A stretch of DNA of 64,000 nt, from NCBI RefSeq assembly GCF_900258035.1, contig NZ_OGTP01000024.1, forward strand, positions 37,805-101,804, written 5' to 3'. Below the pieces are notes generated by a model. It was given only the letters and a program-made list of their open reading frames with translations. It had not been told where the DNA came from and made no database searches. Below, piece after piece: positions 8,820 through 16,928 of this stretch. Origin of the DNA: Caballeronia novacaledonica. Lineage in GTDB: Bacteria; Pseudomonadota; Gammaproteobacteria; Burkholderiales; Burkholderiaceae. Both the position numbers and the translations under genes were made by a program. Position 1 is the stretch's first letter, and every line of letters starts with the position of its first letter.

Positions 8820-9370
8820 TATGACTCAGCCGACTTGACGACGCCGGCCACCTCCAGTTGCATCAGGACCATGTTGACGAGCGCGTTGACGGTCGGCCGC
8901 CCCGTTTCCACGACGAAATGCGCGCATTCGTGATACAGCGGATCGCGCGTCTGAAAGAGTGCTTCGAGCTTGCCGCGCGGATCTTCGGTCTGCAAGAGCG
9001 GCCGATTCTTGTCGCGCCGCGTGCGCTGCCAGAGATCGTGCGGATTGGCGCGCAGATAAATGACGATGCCGCGATTCTTCAGATGTTCGCGATTCTCCGG
9101 CCGCAGCACCGCGCCGCCGCCCGTCGCGAGCACGATGCCGCTGCGCTGCGAAAGCTCGTCGATGACGTTCGCCTCCCGCTGACGAAAACCCGTTTCGCCT
9201 TCGAGTTCCCAGATTACCGGGATGCGTGCGCCCGTGCGCGCCTCGATCTCCTGATCCGAATCGATGAACGAGCGCTGCAGACGGCGCGCAACCGCACGGC
9301 CCACGGTGGTTTTGCCCGCCCCCATGAGTCCGACGAAAAAAATGTTCGCGTTCGCGTGCCCTTCCTGCAA
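8819..9370 (-). CDS. aroK: Shikimate kinase
   Basis: Phosphorylates shikimate at O3. About 183 aa: P-loop GLMGAGKTTVG near the N-terminus, shikimate-binding DSDQEIEARTGARIPVI and ATGGGAV, and the lid RTRRDKNRPLL. The start is uncertain. I prefer TTG at 9370, with AAAGGA about 7 bases upstream and a length typical of AroK; the frame stays open to an ATG at 9421, which would add a 17-residue unconserved-looking tail. The gene lies 92 bp after pilQ and is coupled to aroB. Confidence 0.93.
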   Translation of the reverse strand: MQEGHANANIFFVGLMGAGKTTVGRAVARRLQRSFIDSDQEIEARTGARIPVIWELEGETGFRQREANVIDELSQRSGIVLATGGGAVLRPENREHLKNRGIVIYLRANPHDLWQRTRRDKNRPLLQTEDPRGKLEALFQTRDPLYHECAHFVVETGRPTVNALVNMVLMQLEVAGVVKSAES

Positions 9371-9462
9371 CCTGGATCCTTTAACAGTATCGAATTTCTT
9401 CGTGCGGCAGCTTAAGGGCAAACCGCCCGCTTTGTCGAGTCGGCCCGCCCGCGAGCCGGCGT

Positions 9463-10974
9463 TCAGCCGCCCGATGCAATCACCTGCGGCGTAATCAATA
9501 TGACGAGTTCGCTCTTCGAGCTGCGCCGCGCGTCGTGACGAAACAGCCAGCCGAACACAGGCAATTTCGACAGTAGCGGCACGCCGGTCGTGTCGTCGCG
9601 TTCGTCGTCGGAATAAATGCCGCCGATCGCCACGGTGCCGCCGTTTTCCACTTCCACGCGCGTCTGGACATGCTTGGTATGGATGGCCGGCCCGTTCGCC
9701 GTCTGCTCGCCGAGACTGTCTTTCGTGATGTCGAGATCGAGAATGACGTGGCCGTGCGGCGTGATCTGCGGCTCAACCTCCAGTTTGAGCGTTGCGCGCC
9801 GAAACTGCACGCCCGACATGCCGTTGCCGACCTTTGCCTGATACGGCACGTCCACGCCCTGCTCGACGATGGATTTCATCCGGTCCGCCGTCACGACACG
9901 CGGACGCGAGACGATTTGTCCGCGCCCTTCGGCCTCCAGCGCGCTCAGTTCGAGATTGAGCAGCCGGGTCGCCTGCGCGACGAACAGCGTGAGCCCGGCG
10001 GTCGCCGCATCGAAACCGCTGATCGGCCCCGCCGACAGATCGTATACCACACCGTCCTTGCCGCCCGCCAACCCGGCCGACGGATCGTTCTGCGGCGCGA
10101 CGCCCAGCTTGACGCCGAGATTTCGCGACAACCCCGCCTCGCCCTCCACGATCTTCGCTTCGATCATCACCTGCGGCGTCGGCTTGTCGATCAGCGCGAT
10201 CAATTCGGCGATCTGCCGGACGCGCGCGTCGAGGTCGGTGACGAAGAGCAGGTTCGTGCGCGCATCGGCGATGGCGGTGCCACGCTTCGACAGTACGCGC
10301 TGACTGCCCGAACCGGTCAGCGTCTTGCGCAGGTCTTCCGCCCGCGAATAGCGCAGCACGAACGTGCGGCTCGCGAGCGGTTCGAGGTCCGCCGCGCGCG
10401 CGTGTGCTTCGAAGCGCAGCTTTTCGCGCGCGGCGAGTTCGGCGAGCGGCGCGACCCAGATCACGTTGCCGTGCCGTTCCATCGCTAGACCGTTGACTTC
10501 GAGGAGCGTGTCGAACGCGCGGCGCCATGGCACGGCGACGAGGTTCATCGACACCTGTCCGCGCACCTTTTCGCTGGCGACGATATTCAACCCCGTGAAG
10601 CGCGCAAATGCCTGCAGCGCGGCGCCGAGGTCGGCGTTTTTCAGGTCGAGGGTGATCGGCTTGCTGCCGTCGCCTGTTTCGTTCGTTGCGCTGCTCAGGC
10701 GTTCGAGTTCCGGCAAGGGCACGGGCGGACCTTCCAGCGCATCCGTTGTTTCGGTCGCGGGCTTGGCGGGCGCGGCAGCTTCCGCAGTCTGAGCGACGAC
10801 GGGCATGTCGGGTATGAGCGGATCGACAGGCTGAGCGTTGAACGATGCGGGCAGCGGCGGCAAAGGCGCAATGATCGTATCGGCGCTTTCGGCCGCGTGC
10901 GCTGCGTGCGCGAACAGCAGCAGGGCCGCGCCCGTTGCCGCCAATCTGAGTGAAAGCTTCGCGAACCGGCTCAC
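9463..10974 (-). CDS. pilQ: Type IV pilus/competence secretin PilQ (short form)
   Basis: Outer-membrane secretin ring through which a type IV pilus passes. 503 aa: signal peptide (1-27, ending FAHAAHA), Pro/Ala-rich linker, STN-like domain (about 108-160), an N1/KH-type domain (about 200-275), and a secretin domain (about 300-500) with IVSRPRVVTADR and the signature VPLLSKLPVFGWLFR. The GTG at 10974 overlaps the upstream TGA (GTGA) and has GGAGGA 6 bases away. It is much shorter than ~700 aa PilQ proteins because the N-terminal AMIN (peptidoglycan-binding) region is missing. HofQ/ComE-like competence secretins are the nearest alternative. Confidence 0.92.
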   Translation of the reverse strand: MSRFAKLSLRLAATGAALLLFAHAAHAAESADTIIAPLPPLPASFNAQPVDPLIPDMPVVAQTAEAAAPAKPATETTDALEGPPVPLPELERLSSATNETGDGSKPITLDLKNADLGAALQAFARFTGLNIVASEKVRGQVSMNLVAVPWRRAFDTLLEVNGLAMERHGNVIWVAPLAELAAREKLRFEAHARAADLEPLASRTFVLRYSRAEDLRKTLTGSGSQRVLSKRGTAIADARTNLLFVTDLDARVRQIAELIALIDKPTPQVMIEAKIVEGEAGLSRNLGVKLGVAPQNDPSAGLAGGKDGVVYDLSAGPISGFDAATAGLTLFVAQATRLLNLELSALEAEGRGQIVSRPRVVTADRMKSIVEQGVDVPYQAKVGNGMSGVQFRRATLKLEVEPQITPHGHVILDLDITKDSLGEQTANGPAIHTKHVQTRVEVENGGTVAIGGIYSDDERDDTTGVPLLSKLPVFGWLFRHDARRSSKSELVILITPQVIASGG

Positions 10975-11840
10975 TTGCGATCCTCCGTGAACGTCACCTG
11001 GCGCGGGATGCCATCGGTGCGGGCGAGTTCGATCGCACGCGGCATGACACGCCCGAGCCATTCGTCACCGATCTTCTGGCCCGGCGTGAAGCCGTCGACA
11101 TCGCGGCCGGTTTGCAGGAGCGCCATCGCGCGACGACGCTCGACGAACGTGCCCACGAGCAGCATGTCCCCGGCCTGGGCCGCAGCGTCCGCACTGCCGA
11201 ACGGATCGACGACGAACGCATCGACGCGTGACGGCACGGCGAGCGATACAGCCGGCAGCGTCTCGAAGATGCGCAGCGTCGCTTCGATGGCGAGCGTGCC
11301 CGGCTGTCGCTTGATCTGCACGCTCTCGGGCACGACGAGCCGCGGCAGACCGGCGAGCGCTTCCAGGAACCGGCGAATTTCGGGGAAGGTGCCGTCCGCG
11401 CGCAGTTTGAGCACGCGTTCGGGGAGCGGTCCATGAACCTTTGGATCGCTGCTCCTGCCCGCAACCGGCTCGATCTCCGCGACGCGCAAACCGCTCTGCG
11501 TGGCGAGATCCGCGACGGCGCGCAACGCGTCGGCGGCGCTCCAGTGCTCCGGCTCCATGCGGCCCGACGCCGCCCGCGCTCGCAGGGCAGGCAGTTCGGC
11601 CGCGATACGCCCCGCGTCCTGCACCTTCGCTTGCGTCGCCGCTAACGCGGCGCGGCTCGCGTCGATCTGATTCGCGTCGAACGTCCGCCAGGTTCGAAGA
11701 CCGAGCACGAAGACGAGCAGACATAAGGCGATCGCCACGCACGCGGTCCGGCGCCGCGACCATTCATCCAGCGGCCGAAGGATCGACGGCGCACCGCGCG
11801 AACGCGATTTCGCGGCGAAGTTCATCGGGATCGTGCTCAT
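10971..11840 (-). CDS. Type IV pilus assembly protein, apparent PilO-PilP fusion
   Basis: 289 aa in the pilO-pilP position. Visible: a cytoplasmic basic N-terminus, one transmembrane helix (about 33-50), a coiled coil (55-92), and a PilO-like region (about 95-195) with RRFLEALAGLPRLVVPESV. A C-terminal ~80 residues then resemble the PilP HR domain (VDPFG, then MLLVGTFVERRRAMALLQT, then DVDGFTPGQKIGDEWLGRV). No separate pilP lipoprotein gene exists between this gene and pilQ. I infer a fusion in which the PilP part, which would contact the secretin, is tethered by the PilO helix. It overlaps pilN (ATGA) and pilQ (GTGA). Confidence 0.75.
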   Translation of the reverse strand: MSTIPMNFAAKSRSRGAPSILRPLDEWSRRRTACVAIALCLLVFVLGLRTWRTFDANQIDASRAALAATQAKVQDAGRIAAELPALRARAASGRMEPEHWSAADALRAVADLATQSGLRVAEIEPVAGRSSDPKVHGPLPERVLKLRADGTFPEIRRFLEALAGLPRLVVPESVQIKRQPGTLAIEATLRIFETLPAVSLAVPSRVDAFVVDPFGSADAAAQAGDMLLVGTFVERRRAMALLQTGRDVDGFTPGQKIGDEWLGRVMPRAIELARTDGIPRQVTFTEDRK

Positions 11841-12520
11841 GGACGTTTCTCCTGCGCGGCCGGACGAGCGGCCGTCGATATCGGATGCGGCTGACGTGAC
11901 GCGGCTTCATCGCGCGAATGATCCGGCGCGTATCGCACGAGCGCCACGAACTCGAAATGCGCGAAATGCTCGCCGGGAAGTGCCGAAGCGCCGCGCTTGC
12001 CGGACGGTGCTGCGTCCGCGCGCCGCTTCATCTCGATCACTTCCACCGCCTGCACGCCGCTCACGTGTTCCAGCCGCTTGAGCCATCGCGCGGCCGCCTG
12101 CGAATCGGGCGCGAGCGCTGCAAGTTCGACCTCGTTCGTTCTCTGCGTCACGCGCTGAAGCGCAACGCCACGCTGCGCGGGCGCATCGGCGAGCGCTTCG
12201 AGCAGCGCGAGAAAGCGCTCGCGCGGCAAGGCCAGCGGCTGTGCGGCTTCACGCGCGCGCCGCCGCTCCGCTTCGGCGCGAACGAGCCGCGCGTGTTCGT
12301 CGATCTGCGCGCCCGACGGACGCAGCGACGCCTCCAGCGCCATGCGCCGCTCGTCCAGCCGCGCGCGCGTGAACGTATCCCAGCCGGCCACGGCGCCGAC
12401 AGCCGCGCAGCCGGCAAGACTCACCGCGCCGAGCAGCGCAAGCCGCTGACGCCGCACTTCGCGGCGTTTGCGCGCGCGATACGGCAGCAGATTGAATCCA
12501 TCGAGCATGGCGGCGTTCAT
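11837..12520 (-). CDS. pilN: Type IV pilus assembly protein PilN
   Basis: 227 aa inner-membrane component of the pilus alignment complex. The N-terminal DGFNLLPYR (7-15) matches the conserved short peptide with which PilN binds cytoplasmic PilM. A transmembrane helix (about 27-46), a coiled coil and a periplasmic ferredoxin-like region follow, then a Pro/Ala-rich tail. The ATG at 12520 overlaps the pilM stop (ATGA). A longer frame upstream to 13387 is a shadow of pilM. Confidence 0.88.
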   Translation of the reverse strand: MNAAMLDGFNLLPYRARKRREVRRQRLALLGAVSLAGCAAVGAVAGWDTFTRARLDERRMALEASLRPSGAQIDEHARLVRAEAERRRAREAAQPLALPRERFLALLEALADAPAQRGVALQRVTQRTNEVELAALAPDSQAAARWLKRLEHVSGVQAVEVIEMKRRADAAPSGKRGASALPGEHFAHFEFVALVRYAPDHSRDEAASRQPHPISTAARPAAQEKRP

Positions 12521-13518
12521 TGCATCACCTCGCGCAAGGCCAGTCCGAACGCGGTAGCGAAACGCGGCGAATGCCGGTGTACCGCGGGGATGTCGGCGGC
12601 GCCGTTGCAGTACGGCGCGGCTTCGAAAGGCAGCGCCGGGCAGCCGAAAGTCTTGCCCAGAACGGGAAGCGGAAGATGCGCGTGCGCCATCAGTTCGATG
12701 TGCCCGCCGACGTAGATGCAGTCGAGCGGCGCGTCCCGACCTGCGAGTTCGTGCAGCGCGTCGGCAATACTCCGATGTTCCGGCGCGGGATAGCGGACTT
12801 CGTTTTCGACGCCGCGCCCGCCGACCAGCCAGCCGTGCAGCCCGGTGCTTTCCAGCCAGCAGACCAGATAGCGCGCGTCGGCGTCCAGTTCCGCCGATCC
12901 GGCATGGCGCATCGCGCGCAACGCGGCGGCCGGATCGCCGTCGATAGCGGATAGCGCGATGCCCGCTTCCGCTGCCGTTTCGACGCGCGCCTCGACGTGC
13001 CGCCGCGCCGTGGCCGCGATCGCGACCTGCGCCTCGCCGTCCTCGCGCGCCTGCACGGACCAGTCCACCGCCAGCGCGCCGCGTTCGATTCCCGCCGCGC
13101 GCTCGGCTTCCGCGAGCACGGCCGGTTCGAGCAGGCCGCGCGGATCGCCGCCGATGGCGTCCGCGAGCTGCGCGTGGGTGTCGATCAGACGCGCGAGCGG
13201 AATCTGCGTCGTGAGCGTCGCCGACGCGGGCAAGCCCATCGCGCAGCGCAGCGCCCGCCACGCGCCGCTGTCCGGCAGACGCCCGAACGCCTCGCGCAAA
13301 GCGGCGACGACAGGCGCGCGATCGACGAAATCGCCGTCGATCACCGCGCCCGACGGCAGCGCCACCGAATCCAGATGTTCCACGCACACCGCCGCGTTCG
13401 CCCTCAAGCGCCGACTCACGATGGCGAGCCGCACCGCGTCTTCGCCCACGTCGATGCCCGCCGCGTAGCGCCGCGTGACCGTCAGCATCGTGCCGCGCAG
13501 CGTGTTTTCCTTACTCAT
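12517..13518 (-). CDS. pilM: Type IV pilus assembly protein PilM, divergent
   Basis: 333 aa actin-like cytoplasmic ATP-binding protein of the pilus alignment complex. The first phosphate motif is recognisable (AAGIDVGEDAVRLAIV, about 19-34), as are the adenosine-type motif CIYVGGHIEL and the final FATAFGLALRE. The second phosphate region looks degenerate (ARYLVCWLESTG instead of a clear DIG). The ATG at 13518 is preceded by AAGGAG; the frame is open to 13605. It heads pilMN(OP)Q and is divergent from mrcA. Assignment rests partly on position. Confidence 0.8.
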   Translation of the reverse strand: MSKENTLRGTMLTVTRRYAAGIDVGEDAVRLAIVSRRLRANAAVCVEHLDSVALPSGAVIDGDFVDRAPVVAALREAFGRLPDSGAWRALRCAMGLPASATLTTQIPLARLIDTHAQLADAIGGDPRGLLEPAVLAEAERAAGIERGALAVDWSVQAREDGEAQVAIAATARRHVEARVETAAEAGIALSAIDGDPAAALRAMRHAGSAELDADARYLVCWLESTGLHGWLVGGRGVENEVRYPAPEHRSIADALHELAGRDAPLDCIYVGGHIELMAHAHLPLPVLGKTFGCPALPFEAAPYCNGAADIPAVHRHSPRFATAFGLALREVMQ

Positions 13519-13734
13519 CAACCACTCCTTCCATTCACTCGCGCGCCGAACCGTTCGGGCGCTTGACGTGGAAGGATTGTCGCGAGCGTGATCGGCGGCG
13601 AACACTCGGCCGAATGGCCAACGCTCACGATAGAAGGATGCTTATGCGCACGATCGCGCGTATCTTGAAGACAGCGGCAAACGCGCGTGAGCGGCGTGCT
13701 GAAAGGCTTCAGAAAAGTCCCAGAACTGGACAGC

Positions 13735-13740
13735 TATAAT
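13735..13740 (+). promoter_or_regulatory. Candidate -10 element of the mrcA promoter
   Basis: A perfect TATAAT 25 bases before the mrcA ATG, in the 247-bp divergent gap with pilM. No good -35 hexamer lies 16-18 bp upstream, so this is a candidate only. The leader would be short (about 20 nt). Confidence 0.5.
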
Positions 13741-13765
13741 CGCGTGACCGTTTTTGGTGGTGCCA

Positions 13766-16174
13766 ATGCAATCCTCTTCCCCGTCCAACCCGCCGTCCAC
13801 GCCGCCCGAGAGGCCCAAAAAAGCCAAACGCCCCTGGTGGGCGCGGCTCATGCTCGGATTTTTCGTCAGCGTTTTCGCGCTCGTCGTCTGCGCGGGTCTC
13901 GTGCTCGGCTACGCGCTCGTCGTCGCGATGCCGAATCTGCCTTCGCTCGAAGCGCTCACCGACTACAAGCCGAAGGTGCCGCTGCGCATTTACACGGCGG
14001 ATCACGTTCTGATCGGTGAATTCGGCGAGGAACGGCGCAGTGTCGTGCGCATTCAGGACGTGCCCGATCACGTGAAAAAAGCCGTGCTCGCCATCGAGGA
14101 TTCGCGCTTCTACGATCACGGCGGCGTCGATCTCACCGGCATCCTGCGCGCGGGCTCTGTCGCGCTGACCAACGGCCACGCGTCGCAGGGCGCGAGCACG
14201 ATCACGATGCAGGTCGCGCGCAATTTCTTCCTGTCGAGCGAGAAGACCTACACGCGCAAGATTTACGAAATGCTGCTCGCGTACAAGATCGAGCGCGCGC
14301 TGACGAAGGATCAGATTCTCGAGGTCTATATGAATCAGATCTATCTCGGGCAGCGCGCGTACGGTTTCGCGAGCGCGGCGCGGGTCTACTTCGGCAAGGA
14401 TCTGAAAGATGTGACGCTCGCCGAGGCCGCGATGCTCGCGGGCCTGCCGAAAGCGCCGTCGGCGTATAACCCGGTCGTGAATCCGAAGCGGGCGAAAGTG
14501 CGGCAGGAGTACATCCTGGAACGCATGCGCGAGCTGAACTTCATCACCCAGGCCGACTACGAGCAGGCCGTGAATCAGCCGCTCGTCGTGAAGGGACAGG
14601 GCCGCGAATTCAGCGTGCATGCCGAGTACGTCGCGGAAATGGTGCGTCAGATGATGTACGCGCAATACCGCGAGGAAGCGTACACGCGCGGTCTGAACGT
14701 CGTGACGACGATCGATTCCGCCGATCAGGACACGGCCTATCGCGCGCTGCGCAACGGCTTGATGGACTATGAGCATCGGCATGGCTATCGCGGGCCGGAA
14801 GGCTATATCGATTTGCCGAAGGACGCCGATGACCGCGAGCAAGCCATCGACGATGCGCTCGCCGAGCATCCCGACAACGGCGAGATCGTCGCGGCGGTGG
14901 TGACGTCGGCGAATCCGAAGGAAGTGAAGGCGAGCTTCATCGACGGCAACACGGCGACGATCACCGGTAACGATCTGCGCTTCGTGCAGTTCGCGCTCGG
15001 TCCGAAGGCGCAGCCGAACACGCGGATCCGCCCCGGCGCGATCGTGCGTCTCATGAAGAACGACGACGGCGACTGGGTCATCACGCAACTGCCGCAAGTC
15101 GAAGGCGCGTTCATCTCGATGGTGCCGCAGGATGGCGCGATCCGCGCGCTCGTCGGCGGTTTCGACTTCAACAAGAACAAGTTCAATCACGTCACGCAGG
15201 CGTGGCGTCAGCCGGGCTCGAGTTTCAAGCCGTTCATCTATTCGGCGTCGCTCGAGAAAGGTCTTTCGCCCGCGACGATCATCAACGACGGCCCGCTCTT
15301 CTTCAGCGCCGCCGAAACCGGCGGCCAGGCGTGGGAGCCGAAAAACTACGGCGGCGGCTTCGACGGCCCGATGTCCATGCGCTCCGCGCTGCAACGCTCG
15401 AAGAACATGGTGTCGATCCGCATCCTGAACCATATCGGCACGAAGTACGCGCAGCAGTACATCACGCGCTTCGGTTTCGATGCGGACCGTCATCCCGCCT
15501 ATCTGCCGATGGCGCTCGGCGCGGGCCTCGTCACGCCGCTGCAGATGGCGGCGGGTTATGCGGTGTTCGCGAACGGCGGTTATCGCGTGAATCCGTATTT
15601 GATCGCCGATATCACCGATCCGTACGGCCGCGTCGTGTCGCATCCGCAGCCGCTCGTTGCGCAGCAAAGCGCGCCGCTCGCGATCACGCCGCGCAACGCG
15701 TTCGTGATGAACAGCCTTTTGCAGAGCGTCGCGCAGCACGGCACGGGCGCAAAAACGAATCAGTTGAAGCGTGGCGATCTCGCCGGCAAGACGGGCACGA
15801 CGAACGATTCGCGCGACGCGTGGTTCGCCGGCTATCAGCGCACGCTCGTCGCGATTGCGTGGATCGGCTATGACAATCCGCGCACCCTCGGCGACAAGGA
15901 AACGGGCGGCGGCCTCGCTTTGCCGGTCTGGATGGACTACATGAGCCGCGCGCTGAAGGGCGTGCCCGAGTACAAGCCGATGATGCCGCCCGACATCACC
16001 CCGCTCGGCAACGAGCTGTACTACGACGACATGACGCCGGGCCACGGCTTTGTCGCGACCATCGGCGTGAGTCAGGCGCCGCCGCAGGAAGGTGTGTCCG
16101 GCGTGACGGCCCCGGCGCCGGAAGTCGGGGAACAGGAGAAGCAGGACATCATGAATCTGTTCAAGGGACAGTAG
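13766..16174 (+). CDS. mrcA: Penicillin-binding protein 1A (class A PBP)
   Basis: Bifunctional peptidoglycan synthase, 802 aa. It has a short cytoplasmic Pro/Lys-rich tail and a transmembrane anchor (about 27-55). The GT51 glycosyltransferase has catalytic AIEDSRFYDHGGVD and QGASTITMQVARNFFLS, with KIYEMLLAYKIERALTKDQI. A linker/OB-like region contains RPGAIVRL, and the transpeptidase has SxxK at S485-K488 (GSSFKPF), SKN at 545-547 and KTGT at 675-678. The ATG at 13766 is preferred over TTG/GTG codons 4-12 bases earlier; the SD is weak (GGTGG). It is monocistronic and followed by a terminator. Confidence 0.96.
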   Translation: MQSSSPSNPPSTPPERPKKAKRPWWARLMLGFFVSVFALVVCAGLVLGYALVVAMPNLPSLEALTDYKPKVPLRIYTADHVLIGEFGEERRSVVRIQDVPDHVKKAVLAIEDSRFYDHGGVDLTGILRAGSVALTNGHASQGASTITMQVARNFFLSSEKTYTRKIYEMLLAYKIERALTKDQILEVYMNQIYLGQRAYGFASAARVYFGKDLKDVTLAEAAMLAGLPKAPSAYNPVVNPKRAKVRQEYILERMRELNFITQADYEQAVNQPLVVKGQGREFSVHAEYVAEMVRQMMYAQYREEAYTRGLNVVTTIDSADQDTAYRALRNGLMDYEHRHGYRGPEGYIDLPKDADDREQAIDDALAEHPDNGEIVAAVVTSANPKEVKASFIDGNTATITGNDLRFVQFALGPKAQPNTRIRPGAIVRLMKNDDGDWVITQLPQVEGAFISMVPQDGAIRALVGGFDFNKNKFNHVTQAWRQPGSSFKPFIYSASLEKGLSPATIINDGPLFFSAAETGGQAWEPKNYGGGFDGPMSMRSALQRSKNMVSIRILNHIGTKYAQQYITRFGFDADRHPAYLPMALGAGLVTPLQMAAGYAVFANGGYRVNPYLIADITDPYGRVVSHPQPLVAQQSAPLAITPRNAFVMNSLLQSVAQHGTGAKTNQLKRGDLAGKTGTTNDSRDAWFAGYQRTLVAIAWIGYDNPRTLGDKETGGGLALPVWMDYMSRALKGVPEYKPMMPPDITPLGNELYYDDMTPGHGFVATIGVSQAPPQEGVSGVTAPAPEVGEQEKQDIMNLFKGQ

Positions 16175-16194
16175 TCCCGTCCTGCGAAGATCGA

Positions 16195-16228
16195 AGCGAG
16201 CGGACCACGCGGCCCGCTCGCTTTTTTA
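16195..16228. terminator. Bidirectional terminator between mrcA and cyaY
   Basis: Stem GCGAGCGG (16196-16203) / CCGCTCGC (16214-16221) followed by seven Ts on the + strand. It serves mrcA and abuts the convergent cyaY stop codon. Confidence 0.85.
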
Positions 16229-16543
16229 TGCCTTGAACGTGATCGGCTCGCCGGCCTGCTCGCTCGAATACTTGCTCAGCGTGGCGAAGAATTCGCTGTT
16301 GTCGCGCGTGTCGAGCCAGGCGCCGTCGACGTACTTGTAGTGAAAACCGCCCGCCTTCGCCGCGAGCCAGATCTCGTGTTTCGGCGGTTGCAGGTTCACG
16401 ATCACCTTCGTGCGATTTTCGAACTCCAGCGTCAAAACATTGCCGCTGCGTTCGAATTCGATATCGGCCTCGGCCGCGTCCACCGAGCGCTCGATGGCGG
16501 TCAGCGCGGCCTCCGCCAGCGTCAGGTATTCCTGGTCTGTCAT
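16226..16543 (-). CDS. cyaY: Iron-sulfur cluster assembly regulator CyaY (frataxin)
   Basis: Bacterial frataxin, an iron-binding modulator of IscS-driven Fe-S assembly. 105 aa. The N-terminal helix is rich in acidic residues that can bind iron (EYLTLAEAALTAIERSVDAAEADIEFERS). It is followed by the frataxin sheet signature LTLEFENRTKVIVNLQPPKHEIWLAAKAGG and WLDTRDNSEF. The ATG at 16543 has GGAG about 8 bases upstream; an ATG at 16555 is in frame but lacks spacing to an SD. It is divergent from lptM with only 35 bp between starts. Confidence 0.95.
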   Translation of the reverse strand: MTDQEYLTLAEAALTAIERSVDAAEADIEFERSGNVLTLEFENRTKVIVNLQPPKHEIWLAAKAGGFHYKYVDGAWLDTRDNSEFFATLSKYSSEQAGEPITFKA

Positions 16544-16578
16544 GCTAAACTCCATCGATTAAACGTATAGGGACGGTC

Positions 16579-16887
16579 ATGCGAGTGGTTTTCAGGATGA
16601 GCGCGATTGTAGCGGCTTTGAGCATCGGCGCCGCGGCAACAATCTCGCTCGGCGGTTGTGGGCAACGCGGTCCGCTTTATCTGCCGAAGGTGCCGCCGCT
16701 ACCGCAACGTCCCAACGATCTCCAGAATACGCCGCCTTCGAATGTCACTCCGGGCAGCGAGACCGCATCGCGCGCGGGCAGCATTCCGGATACGTCGGGT
16801 CAGCCGCTTTCGCTCTCGCCCGAGACGGACCTGAATACGAGCCCCAACGCCGCATCGGCGCCGAAAGCCGCGTCGTCCGCTTACTGA
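16579..16887 (+). CDS. lptM: LptM (YifL-like) small lipoprotein
   Basis: 102 aa lipoprotein. Lipobox at LGGC (Cys at about 27), then GQRGPLYLP, the conserved LptM/YifL motif, followed by a Pro/Ser/Ala-rich disordered tail. In E. coli, LptM mimics LPS and promotes correct disulfide pairing of LptD in the outer-membrane LPS translocon. A neighbour lysA 41 bp downstream is the usual arrangement, so the two are probably cotranscribed. The tail is longer than in E. coli YifL (67 aa). Confidence 0.88.
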   Translation: MRVVFRMSAIVAALSIGAAATISLGGCGQRGPLYLPKVPPLPQRPNDLQNTPPSNVTPGSETASRAGSIPDTSGQPLSLSPETDLNTSPNAASAPKAASSAY

Positions 16888-16928
16888 TCCTCGATCCTTT
16901 GCCTTCACGGCGCAACTCGATTCCACGC

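Noticed and set aside
13709..16045. 778-aa open frame opposite mrcA
   Set aside because: Arg/Ala/His-rich low-information translation; mrcA has every catalytic motif intact.
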